From contig NZ_CALJPG010000009.1 of the NCBI RefSeq assembly GCF_937980635.1, forward strand, positions 1 through 64,000: DNA of 64,000 nucleotides. Reading direction: 5' to 3'. The stretch comes from an uncultured Campylobacter sp. (GTDB taxonomy: Bacteria > Campylobacterota > Campylobacteria > Campylobacterales > Campylobacteraceae). Position numbers and translations under genes: made by a program. A model generated the notes under the pieces. The model saw only the letters and a program-made list of their open reading frames with translations, ran no database searches and was not told where the DNA came from. This document shows positions 31,906-39,910 of this stretch, one piece after another. Every line of letters begins with the position of its first letter. Within the stretch, counting starts at the first letter, position 1.

Positions 31906-33222
31906 TTGGATTTTGAAACGATCAAAGAAAATATCATCTTAAAAGAGGGGGTCAAATACTTCGATTGCGCCGCTTCGGGGCTCGCGTATCGCCCTATAGA
32001 AGCGGAGATCGAGCGCGTGCTTGCAACATATGCCAACGTCCACTCCGCAGGCGGAGCGAGCGCCGAGATCACGAGCGATTACTACGAAAACGCAAGAGCC
32101 AAAATCAAAGAGCTTCTGGGCTGCGAAGAGCGCTATTACCTGATCTCGTGCGGATTTGGCGCGACTGCGGCGATTAAGAAGCTTTGGGAAATTCTAGGCA
32201 TCTACCTGCCGCCCGCGACGCGAGATAGGCTCGGCTTGCGGCGCGAGAGCATAAAAGAGCTGCCGCTTTTCATCATCTCGCCTTTTGAGCATCACTCCGT
32301 TGAAATTAGCCTAAGGCAGGGGCTTTGCGAGGTAGTGCGCGTGCCACTGGATCCAAGCGGGCTGATGGATTTTTCGCGGCTGGGCGAAATTTTATCCGCA
32401 AACAAAGGGCGCGAAATTTATGGCGTGCTTACTGCGGCATCGAATGTGACGGGGCTTAAGCTCGATTACAAGCGCGCTTACTTGATGCTAAAAGCGCACG
32501 GCGGGCGGCTGTTCGTGGACGCTAGCGCGCTCATCGCGCACGAAAACGTAGATCTTGGCTTTTGCGATGGTATGTTTTTCGGCGCGCACAAGCTCTTGGG
32601 CGGCGTGGGCGCTAGCGGGATTTTAGCGGTGCGAAAGGAGCTTCTGTGCGGCGAGGAGCCGACGTTCGCGGGAGGCGGCACGATCAAATACGCAGATGCC
32701 CTAATGCAGCGCTTTATAATCGACAAGGAGCGCTTGGAGGAAGCAGGCACGCCTGGTATCATCGCGCTGGTGCGAGCTTATCTTGCTCTAAAGCTTCGCA
32801 AAAGCGCGGGGCTAGAGGCGATCAAGTCGCGCGAAGAGGCGATCTGCAGACGCTTCATAAGCGAAATTTCAAAAATCCCCGAGATTGAAATTTACGGCAA
32901 TCTCACTGCGCCGCGCGTGCCGATCTTTGCTTTCAATATGCGAGGTCTCGGCGCAGACGCGCTAGCCGGGGTGCTCGGGCAGAAATTTGAGATTCAGACC
33001 CGCGCAGGCTGCGACTGTGCAGCACCTTACGGCTTTGATCTGCTCGGCTTGCAACCCGATACCGAAATGTCACGCAAACCCGCTTGGGTGCGGGCTAGCT
33101 TCTCGTTCATCCACGACGAAAGCGACGTGGATTTCTTGGCGGAGGCGCTAAGACAGATCGCTCAGATCCGCGATAAAATCACCTTCGTAGCGGGTAAATA
33201 TCGCTGCGGCAGCATAAATTGA
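31906..33222 (+). CDS. PLP-dependent class V aminotransferase, cysteine desulfurase-like
   Basis: A 438-residue protein of the NifS/SufS/CsdA fold. It shows FDCAASGLAY at the N-terminus, the PLP region ISPFEHHSVEI and LFVDASALIAHENVDLG, the Schiff-base lysine in FFGAHKLLGGVGASG (about residue 229) and a C-terminal RAGCDCAAPYG that could carry the catalytic Cys. Whether it releases sulfur or selenium, or is another class V enzyme, cannot be decided; a role in selenium supply is only a thought prompted by the selenoprotein genes nearby. The start is TTG at 31906, because GGAG at 31895-31898 has proper spacing; the in-frame TTG at 31882 has no ribosome site. Confidence 0.85.
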   Translation: MDFETIKENIILKEGVKYFDCAASGLAYRPIEAEIERVLATYANVHSAGGASAEITSDYYENARAKIKELLGCEERYYLISCGFGATAAIKKLWEILGIYLPPATRDRLGLRRESIKELPLFIISPFEHHSVEISLRQGLCEVVRVPLDPSGLMDFSRLGEILSANKGREIYGVLTAASNVTGLKLDYKRAYLMLKAHGGRLFVDASALIAHENVDLGFCDGMFFGAHKLLGGVGASGILAVRKELLCGEEPTFAGGGTIKYADALMQRFIIDKERLEEAGTPGIIALVRAYLALKLRKSAGLEAIKSREEAICRRFISEISKIPEIEIYGNLTAPRVPIFAFNMRGLGADALAGVLGQKFEIQTRAGCDCAAPYGFDLLGLQPDTEMSRKPAWVRASFSFIHDESDVDFLAEALRQIAQIRDKITFVAGKYRCGSIN

Positions 33223-33792
33223 GCTCGCGAAATCTTATAACAAGAGCCGCTTTTAAATTTCACGGCGCGGGGTTTTGCGACATAAAATTTTGTCGGTGAA
33301 ATTTCGTAGCGTAAAATTTTATGGCTTGGAATTTTAAAGCGCATAATTTTATGCGCGGCTCGGGTAGCAGATACTCCGTGCCGATTGGGACGTGAAATTC
33401 TTCGGTATAAAATTTTGTGGCTTGGAATTTTGAAATTTTAAATTGCGGGCTGAATTCTGGCGGTAAATTTTGTGCCGTGCGGATAAATTTTAACGCTGCC
33501 AAATTTCAAAATTTCGCTATTTGAATGAGCTTCGCAATTTTTGTATTTCGTAGACGTGTAAAATTCTGCGCCGTGGAATTTTAGCCGCAAAATTTTGAAA
33601 TTTTACAAAGCCGAATTTTACTCGGTAGACTTTCGCGGCGAAAAATTTTACTGCAGAGCTTTGCGCAGCATAAATTGACGCAACCGCGCTCATCTGAAAG
33701 CTTAAATTAGGGCGCGAGCGGCTTGCGATAAGAGCGCAAATTTTTAAGAGGTGAAATTCTGCGCTACTAAAAGGCGCAAAATTTCACCGAAT
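33223..33792. other. Gene-free stretch with AAATTT arrays
   Basis: 570 bases with no gene. It is packed with degenerate AAATTTT words, including a regular 15-base array at 33281-33355 and a second short run at 33392-33436. Short frames through the arrays give peptides with a 5-residue period and are not taken as genes. Confidence 0.65.
33281..33355. repeat. Degenerate 15-bp tandem repeat between genes
   Basis: Five consecutive 15-base units (starting 33281, 33296, 33311, 33326, 33341) follow the form GTAAAATTTTATGGC. A similar three-unit run starts at 33392 (GTGAAATTCTTCGGT, then ATAAAATTTTGTGGC, then TTGGAATTTTGAAAT). Confidence 0.78.
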
Positions 33793-35616
33793 TTACTCGC
33801 CGAATTCCTTCTGCAGCTTGTAAACCTTATCGTAATCGACCCCCTCGATGATGCGCGGGCGCGAGGCGTTAAAATCGGCGTTTATCACCGAGCGAGCGGG
33901 ATCGTACTCGGGCAGCTCAGTCATCTCTAAAATTTCCGCGATCGCGTGGATGAGATCGTCGTTTAAAAACGGCCTGTTTTTAGCTGCTGCGATGCGAGCC
34001 CAAAGATCAGCATTTTGCTCTTTGAACTTATCCGACGCCATGAAAATCAGCGGGATTTCGAGCGTGAAGCGGTTGATGCCGCCGTGGATCAGCTTGCCGC
34101 GGTATTGATAAAGGCTCTGGGCGTGGTCGCTAAAATAGACTATCAGCGTGTTGTCGCTCGCAAAAATTTTATAAATTTCGCTTACTATAAAATCGTTGTA
34201 AGCCACGGTATTTAGGTAGTGCGCGAGCTCTTTTTTCTGCCCTCCATCAAGTGGCTCGCGCGAGATATCCGCGGCGCTAAATTTAGCAAAGCTTTTCGGA
34301 TAGCGAAACTCGTAGCTCGGGTGCGAGCCCATAAGATGAAGGATGAAAAATTTATCCTTTTTCTGCGTATCATTTACCTCTGCGGCGGAGCTTTCATCCT
34401 TGCGCGCAAGAGGCGATTTTTTCGCGCCGGATTTGAAATTTCTTATACTCGGAAGCATAACTTCGTCGAGCGAGTAGGCGTATTTGTAAACCGGGATTTG
34501 ATTCGTAAAGTCCGAATGATCCGTCATCTGCGCACTCGCGCCGCTTGCGACCGCCCACTGTCCGTAGCGCTCCTGGTTACTGATCCAAAAGGTCTCGTAG
34601 TTTGCCAGCCGTGCGAGATTTACGATGTCGAGGTTGGCGCTCCACGGGCGCTGTTTTTCGCTCTCGTAATTTCCGAAATTTAGCACGTATTTTAGCACGT
34701 CGTTGGTCTTAGCTCCAGGCGAGACGACGTCGCTAAAAGCGATTAAATTTCCGCTTCGCTCAAGCGCTTGCAGATTCGGTGTAGTGGGAAGATAGTAGCC
34801 GTATAGGCTCATAAAATTTCGCTGCAGGCTCTCTCCGATAATAAAAACGACGTTTGAGATGCGATTTGGCGCGGTTTTGTGCGAGTGCGAGGCGTAAATG
34901 CTTTGGTATCCGGCTTGCAGCTCGCGCACGCTTTTAAAATCGGCGCCGAAATAATCCTTCGTAACGAAAGCAAAGTTATAAATCGGAATTTTATTCAGTG
35001 CGATTATGATGCTGGCGCGCATTTTCGAGCTTTTGGCTACGTAGCTTTTAAACGCCGCATGCGCAATAAAAACAAGCAAGCTAAGCAAAAAGATTAGCTT
35101 TATTGCGCGACATAGCTTCATTCGCGCTCGCTGGCTCACTCTAAGCCTAAGGGCAGCGAAGACGAAGATCAAAAGCGCCAAAAAAGCCGCGATAAGCTTG
35201 AAATTTAAAAACGCATGCGCGAACTCAAAGGCCTCCTTGGGCGTCGTTTGCACTAGCGCGTCCAGCGTGCCGTGCGAGTAGGTAAGCTCCAGGCTAAAGA
35301 TCAAAAAAATCTGAGCGATCGCGAAGGCTACGTTTAGCGCCAGAAGTGCAAAGGCGAGAATTTTATATAGCCTGGCGCTGTAAAAGCTGAGCGCATAAAG
35401 CGTGAAAAAAAGTATCGTCACGCCGCAGATCGCAGACGCTGCGAAAAACAGCGCCTGCGCAGAGAGCAGCTCGCCGCCGCGCGCGATAAGAAGCAGCCCG
35501 AGCGCTAAATTTAATGCTAAAACTAGCGCGTATGCGTTTAGTACCGCGCCATCAAATACCGATAGGAGGCTGAATCTGTCTTTTAAAAATGCGCCGATAT
35601 TTTTTGCTAGGCTCAT
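33793..35616 (-). CDS. Phosphoethanolamine transferase, EptC/EptA-like
   Basis: A 607-residue inner-membrane enzyme. Five N-terminal helices (about residues 25-195) are followed by a periplasmic sulfatase-fold domain with NVVFIIGESLQRNFMSLYGY, the nucleophile region SPGAKTNDVLKYVLNF (Thr about 297), FILHLMGSHPSYEFRYP, YFSDHAQSLYQYRGKLIHGG and a C-terminal ILEMTELPEYDP. In C. jejuni a single such enzyme (EptC) decorates lipid A, the flagellar rod protein and N-glycans; which targets apply here is unknown. It starts with ATG after AAGGAATT. It lies 22 bases after uppP on the same strand, so it may belong to that operon. Confidence 0.9.
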   Translation of the reverse strand: MSLAKNIGAFLKDRFSLLSVFDGAVLNAYALVLALNLALGLLLIARGGELLSAQALFFAASAICGVTILFFTLYALSFYSARLYKILAFALLALNVAFAIAQIFLIFSLELTYSHGTLDALVQTTPKEAFEFAHAFLNFKLIAAFLALLIFVFAALRLRVSQRARMKLCRAIKLIFLLSLLVFIAHAAFKSYVAKSSKMRASIIIALNKIPIYNFAFVTKDYFGADFKSVRELQAGYQSIYASHSHKTAPNRISNVVFIIGESLQRNFMSLYGYYLPTTPNLQALERSGNLIAFSDVVSPGAKTNDVLKYVLNFGNYESEKQRPWSANLDIVNLARLANYETFWISNQERYGQWAVASGASAQMTDHSDFTNQIPVYKYAYSLDEVMLPSIRNFKSGAKKSPLARKDESSAAEVNDTQKKDKFFILHLMGSHPSYEFRYPKSFAKFSAADISREPLDGGQKKELAHYLNTVAYNDFIVSEIYKIFASDNTLIVYFSDHAQSLYQYRGKLIHGGINRFTLEIPLIFMASDKFKEQNADLWARIAAAKNRPFLNDDLIHAIAEILEMTELPEYDPARSVINADFNASRPRIIEGVDYDKVYKLQKEFGE

Positions 35617-35638
35617 GAAATTCCTTTGATGATTGCGT

Positions 35639-36415
35639 TTAAAAAACGAAGATGAAAAAGATGGCGCCGATTAGAATTCTATAAATTCCAAACGGGATAA
35701 AATCAAACTTCGAAACGAAGCTTAAAAATAGCTTGATCGCCGCAAGCGCCACTATAAACGCCACTGCGCCGCCTATGAGAAAGGTCGTGATATTGTCGGA
35801 GTTTTGCACGAAGGTGTCTAAATTTTTATAGGTGTCGTAAAAAGTCGCCGCAAACATCGTAGGGATCGCGAGCAGGAAGCTAAAGCGCGCGGCTAGGTTT
35901 CTGCTTAGCCCGCACAAAAGCCCTGCGATGATGGTAGCGCCGCTGCGCGAAGTGCCCGGCACCATCGCAAAACATTGCGAAAGCCCGATGATGAAGGCCT
36001 GAACGTATGAAATTTGATCTAGATGTTCTAGCTCACCTTCTCTAGGGCGCGCCTTGCGAAAGAGCTCTACCGCGATAAAAATAACGCCCCAACCGATTAG
36101 CGCGTAGGCGACGGTCTGCGGCGCGAAGAGCGATTTGATGCTTTTATACAGTAAAAAGCCGATCGCTGCAGTGGGGATGAAACCCACGATAAGTTTGCAC
36201 CAGAGCTTAAAATCGACCAAAAGCCGCTTGTAAAACATCGCGACGACCGCTAGGATAGAGCCTAGCTGGATAACGACCTCGAAGCATTTAAGCGTGTCGG
36301 TCTGCTGCAAACCCATCAGTTTTGCGGCCAGGATCATGTGCCCGGTCGAGCTTACGGGCAGAAACTCCGTCAGCCCCTCGACGATGCCTAAAATCACGGC
36401 GTCAAATATATTCAT
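35639..36415 (-). CDS. uppP: Undecaprenyl-diphosphatase UppP (BacA)
   Basis: A 258-residue polytopic membrane enzyme that recycles undecaprenyl diphosphate for peptidoglycan and glycan synthesis. Both signature regions are present: EGLTEFLPVSSTGHMIL near residue 13-29 and VPGTSRSGATIIAGLLCG near residue 150-170. The start ATG lies inside the 3' end of thiE (14-base overlap), so they form one operon. Supplying carrier lipid is relevant to PglB and to envelope modification. Confidence 0.96.
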   Translation of the reverse strand: MNIFDAVILGIVEGLTEFLPVSSTGHMILAAKLMGLQQTDTLKCFEVVIQLGSILAVVAMFYKRLLVDFKLWCKLIVGFIPTAAIGFLLYKSIKSLFAPQTVAYALIGWGVIFIAVELFRKARPREGELEHLDQISYVQAFIIGLSQCFAMVPGTSRSGATIIAGLLCGLSRNLAARFSFLLAIPTMFAATFYDTYKNLDTFVQNSDNITTFLIGGAVAFIVALAAIKLFLSFVSKFDFIPFGIYRILIGAIFFIFVF

Positions 36416-37016
36416 CCATTTTTTCCTTTAAATTTGTTAAATTCTGAGTGATTGAAGCGGGCCTGTAGATCGCCTCTACCATCGCGATATAATCGGGCTT
36501 CAGGGCTAAAATTTCATTCAGATTTTCTAAGCTTATCCCGCCGATTACGGCGATTGGGAGGTTTAAAGATTTTCGCGCCTCTTGCACGAGCGCATCGGGG
36601 CAAAGCGGCGCATCAGGCTTTGTCTTGCTGCGCCTTAGCGAGCCGAAGGCTACGTAGCTAGCGCCCTGCGCTTCAGCCTTTTGCGCGCGAGCAAGATCAG
36701 CATAGCAGCTAACGCCGACGATCTTATCCGCGCCTAAAAACTCGCGCACCTGCGCCGCCTCACCGTCGTCCTTGCCGATATGCACGCCGTGCGCGCCAAG
36801 CTTTTTGGCAAGCGCCGCATCATCGTTGATGATGAGTTTGGCGCTGTAATCTTCGCAAAGACCGATGAGAGAGCGGATTAAAGCTTCATCCTGCGCGGCG
36901 AGCTTGCTGCGGTACTGCACGAGCTTTACGCCGCAGCGCAAAATCTCATCTATCTGCGAAAAGATAGTTTGCGGCGGCGTTAAGACATCGTCGCTAAGTG
37001 CGTAAATTTCACTCAT
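36402..37016 (-). CDS. thiE: Thiamine-phosphate synthase
   Basis: A 204-residue TIM-barrel enzyme that joins the pyrimidine and thiazole parts of thiamine. Visible motifs are VQYRSKLAAQDEALI (pyrophosphate-binding entry), IINDDAALAKKLGAHGVHIGKDDG, VGVSCYADLARAQKAEAQGASYVAFGS and the end motif PIAVIGGISLENL. Some ThiE consensus positions are changed (VSCYAD instead of the usual STH), so a TenI-like function cannot be fully excluded. It overlaps uppP by 14 bases and the upstream gene by 4 (ATGA). No TPP riboswitch is visible, and none would be expected inside this operon. Confidence 0.88.
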   Translation of the reverse strand: MSEIYALSDDVLTPPQTIFSQIDEILRCGVKLVQYRSKLAAQDEALIRSLIGLCEDYSAKLIINDDAALAKKLGAHGVHIGKDDGEAAQVREFLGADKIVGVSCYADLARAQKAEAQGASYVAFGSLRRSKTKPDAPLCPDALVQEARKSLNLPIAVIGGISLENLNEILALKPDYIAMVEAIYRPASITQNLTNLKEKMDEYI

Positions 37017-37546
37017 CTATCTTTTTTCGGCATCGGCGCGCCGTTTAGAATGCAGTTAGTAACATCCCAAAATTTTGCGCTATACATTCCGCGCTTAGCC
37101 TCTTTGGCCTCCTCGGCGGCTTTTAAAAGAAGTTCGCTATCGTCGGTTGTCGGCACGGCAAATCCCGCCGCTACCAGATCTAATCGCAGATTACTTTTAG
37201 GATCGCTTGCGTCGCAAACATAGGCGTCATTGCCACGATCGATTAAATTTACGTAGTAGCGCTTGCCGGGTTTTATCACGGACTCGAGAGCTTTTTTATA
37301 TTCTTTGTCGAATTTCCTTAGCTCCTTGGCGTCCGTTATGCACCTAGAAGCGCCCGCGGCGATTATGTTTAAATTTTTTAAGTCGCAGGGAAAGAAACGA
37401 TCTTTTTGAGCCTTTCTGAAAGTAAAAACGAAGCTTCTACCGTCATTGCCAAGACCTGCAAACGCAGCGATGCCGTATCTGTCTTTTTGCTCCGCAAAGC
37501 TCTGCGTGCAGAGCAAAATCGCAAGTGCTAAAAATATCTTTTTCAT
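37013..37546 (-). CDS. Periplasmic protein with a degenerate SNase-like domain
   Basis: A 177-residue protein with a Sec signal (KKIFLALAILLCTQSFA). The C-terminal half (LDLVAAGFAVPTTDDSELLLKAAEEAKEAKRGMY) follows the pattern of staphylococcal-nuclease-like proteins, where LV..G.A is followed by an Ala/Glu-rich helix and RG.W/Y. The catalytic Arg/Asp/Glu set could not be assigned with confidence, so activity is doubtful. Cysteines at FFPCDLKN, SRCITD, YVCDAS and TNCILN could form two disulfides. It overlaps thiE by 4 bases and is the first gene of that run after the ABC transporter operon. Confidence 0.65.
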   Translation of the reverse strand: MKKIFLALAILLCTQSFAEQKDRYGIAAFAGLGNDGRSFVFTFRKAQKDRFFPCDLKNLNIIAAGASRCITDAKELRKFDKEYKKALESVIKPGKRYYVNLIDRGNDAYVCDASDPKSNLRLDLVAAGFAVPTTDDSELLLKAAEEAKEAKRGMYSAKFWDVTNCILNGAPMPKKDR

Positions 37547-37605
37547 AGGATTCCTCTTAGGTGGCGCAAATTTCTATTGCAGAATTTGCGCCTAAATTTT
37601 GCGGA

Positions 37606-38346
37606 TTATTTTAAATTATACTTCTCCAAGAGCTTTTCGTAGCTTCCATCCTTTTTCATCTCCTCAAGCGCTGCGTTAAATTTAGCTAGCAGCTCGGGAT
37701 ATTTGCCCTTATCAAATGCGATCGAAAAGCCCTCGCTGCCGTCGGATTCTTTAAAAAACGCTACTAGATCGTCATTTTTCTTAAGATACTCGTAGCCCAC
37801 GGATGAATCCACGCAAAGCGCATCAATCTTTTTGTTCTTCAGCGACATAACGGCTACAAAGACGTTCTCCGTAGCGCTGACCTCGGCGCCTTTGATGTCT
37901 CTGATCGCAAGCTCCTGAATAGTGCCTAGCTGCGCAGCAAGACGCTTACCCTGTAGATCCGCCTTAGAATTTAACGAGTTATCGTCCTTGCGCTTGACGT
38001 ATAAATTTTCGACCTTGTAGTAAGGATTAGTAAAATCGATCGCCTTTTTGCGAGCCGGCGTCGCGCTCATTCCCGAGGCGATCATATCGATTTTGCCGCT
38101 TTTAATCGCAGGGATCAGCCCGTCAAAGCTCATATTTAAAATTTCATATTTCACGCCCGCTCGCTTTGCAAGCTCGGCTACCAGATCCATATCAAAGCCG
38201 GTAACCTTGGAGTTTTCATCCACGAACTCAAACGGCGGATACTCGGCGTTTGTACCTACGATGAGCGTATCTTTGGTGATGTCTTTAGCGACTAGCGAGC
38301 CGCAAAGCAAAGCGCCCGCAACTAAAAATCTCATAAATTTTTTCAT
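37606..38346 (-). CDS. Amino-acid ABC transporter, periplasmic binding protein
   Basis: A 246-residue family-3 solute-binding protein with a signal peptide (RFLVAGALLCGSLVAK). Family signature: LIVGTNAEYPPFEFVDENSKVTGFDMDL, with GKIDMIASGMSATPARKKAIDF near residue 80. The C-terminal half has AAQLGTIQELAI and ALCVDSSVGYEYL. The ligand is a polar or charged amino acid, not identifiable more closely. It is the last gene of a three-gene operon: permease, ATPase, binding protein. Confidence 0.9.
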   Translation of the reverse strand: MKKFMRFLVAGALLCGSLVAKDITKDTLIVGTNAEYPPFEFVDENSKVTGFDMDLVAELAKRAGVKYEILNMSFDGLIPAIKSGKIDMIASGMSATPARKKAIDFTNPYYKVENLYVKRKDDNSLNSKADLQGKRLAAQLGTIQELAIRDIKGAEVSATENVFVAVMSLKNKKIDALCVDSSVGYEYLKKNDDLVAFFKESDGSEGFSIAFDKGKYPELLAKFNAALEEMKKDGSYEKLLEKYNLK

Positions 38347-38357
38347 TTCCCTCTCCT

Positions 38358-39086
38358 TTAGTGGTTTAAAATTTTATTTAAAAATTCTTTCAATCTCGGA
38401 TTTTGCGGATTTTCAAATACGTTTTTAGGCGTATCGTCCACAGCGATCTTGCCGCCCTCCATAAAAAAAATCCTATTTGCGACATTGCGTGCAAAGCCCA
38501 TCTCATGCGTTACCACAAGCATCGTAATGCCCTCTTTGGCGACCTCTTTCATTATGCCTAACACCTCGCCTATCATCTCGGGATCTAGCGCCGAAGTGGG
38601 CTCGTCGAATAAAATCACGTCCGGATTTACCGCCAAACTTCTAGCGATTGCGATGCGTTGCTTTTGTCCGCCGCTAAGCTTGTGCGGATAGGCGTAGGCT
38701 TTGTCGCTAAGACCTACTTTAGCTAACAGTTCCTCCGCTTTTGCTAAGGCTTGTTCTTTAGTATAAATGCCCGCTTTTATGGGTGCTAGAGTTAAATTTT
38801 CCAGCACGCTTTTATTTGCAAAGAGGTTGAAATGCTGAAAGACCATACTAACTTTGCGGCGAATTTTATTAATATCAGTGTGCTTATCAGTAATATCCTC
38901 GCCGTCTATTTTAATAGTGCCGCCGCTTGGAATTTCAAGCAGATTTAAGCAGCGCAAAAAGGTTGATTTACCGCCGCCACTTGGACCGATGATCGCTACG
39001 ATGTCGCCTTTATTTATGGTCTTTGAAATTCCTTTTAGCACCGATAAATTGCCGTAGGATTTGGTTAAATTTGATATTTCAATCAT
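38358..39086 (-). CDS. Amino-acid ABC transporter, ATP-binding protein
   Basis: A 242-residue GlnQ-type ATPase. Walker A is GPSGGGKST (about residue 34), the Q-loop is VFQHFNLF, the signature is LSGGQKQRIAIARSL, Walker B is VILFDEPTSALDPE and the switch His is in VVTHEMGFA. It overlaps the permease gene by 8 bases and lies 11 bases before the binding-protein gene, so all three are one unit. Confidence 0.95.
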   Translation of the reverse strand: MIEISNLTKSYGNLSVLKGISKTINKGDIVAIIGPSGGGKSTFLRCLNLLEIPSGGTIKIDGEDITDKHTDINKIRRKVSMVFQHFNLFANKSVLENLTLAPIKAGIYTKEQALAKAEELLAKVGLSDKAYAYPHKLSGGQKQRIAIARSLAVNPDVILFDEPTSALDPEMIGEVLGIMKEVAKEGITMLVVTHEMGFARNVANRIFFMEGGKIAVDDTPKNVFENPQNPRLKEFLNKILNH

Positions 39087-39783
39087 TGCGGTTTAACCTA
39101 CTTTCTAGCATTTTTACTAAAAACGAGAAAAATTTCACGCTTGCATAGTAAAGCACTGCGGCAAAAAGTATCGGCTGGACGGTATAAAGCGCCGCCTGCA
39201 TACTTTTTGAAAAAAACGTAAGATCGGTAATTGCTACGAGACCTACGACCGAGGTCTCTTTAAAAAGACTTATAAACTCATTTGCAAGCGCGGGCAAAAT
39301 GTTTTTTATCGCCTGCGGAAAGACGATCTCCTTCATCGCCGTGCCGTAGCCTAGACCCATCGCGCGCGCTGCTTCCATCTGGCCGCGATCAACGCTATTT
39401 ATGCCGCTTCGCACGATCTCTGCGACGTAGGCGGAGCTATTAAGCCCCAGCGCAAAGATCGCAGCTGCGATATTATTGCTCCACGTAGCAAAGATAATAA
39501 ACACAAACACCATCAGCTGGATAACGATCGGAGTTCCGCGGATGATGTCTACGTATTCGTCGATAATGAAGCTTAAAAATTTATTGTTCAGAAATTTTAA
39601 AAATGCCAGCATAAATCCTAATGCGATACCGATCACAATGCCGCCGGAGGTCAAAATAAGAGTAATGCCGTAGCTTTTGGCGTATGAAATTTTTTGCGCT
39701 TCGCTCAGTTCGGGATAGGTGAAATAAAGTCCCACGGCGATTACAGTCAAAACAAATACGACCTTTAAAATTTTCTCGTTCAA
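39079..39783 (-). CDS. Amino-acid ABC transporter, permease
   Basis: A 234-residue HisM/GlnP-type permease with about five helices. The coupling (EAA) motif is EAARAMGLGYGTAMKEIVFPQAIKNILPAL near residue 145. The segment VDIIRGTPIVIQL before it is typical of polar amino-acid permeases. It is first in the operon. The only other gene copies are the ATPase and binding protein, so the channel is probably a homodimer. Confidence 0.93.
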   Translation of the reverse strand: MNEKILKVVFVLTVIAVGLYFTYPELSEAQKISYAKSYGITLILTSGGIVIGIALGFMLAFLKFLNNKFLSFIIDEYVDIIRGTPIVIQLMVFVFIIFATWSNNIAAAIFALGLNSSAYVAEIVRSGINSVDRGQMEAARAMGLGYGTAMKEIVFPQAIKNILPALANEFISLFKETSVVGLVAITDLTFFSKSMQAALYTVQPILFAAVLYYASVKFFSFLVKMLESRLNRND

Positions 39784-39910
39784 CCAAGGCGCCTTTTTCT
39801 TAAAATTTAAATGGCAAGAATACTAAAATTTCGTTAAAATCTGGCTAAATTCCGAAAGTAAAATTTTATTTGAAATAGAGTAAAATTAGCTTTTTTAAAA
39901 GGAGGCAACG

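Noticed and set aside
33250..33440. CRISPR array
   Set aside because: Units are only 15 bases, directly adjacent and degenerate. There are no spacers and no cas genes.
33162..33502. Minus-strand peptides with KFY/KFH every five residues
   Set aside because: They are translations of the noncoding 15-bp array, without a ribosome site.
36980..37016. TPP riboswitch before thiE
   Set aside because: thiE starts inside an operon with a 4-base overlap, leaving no leader, and no THI-box sequence was found.
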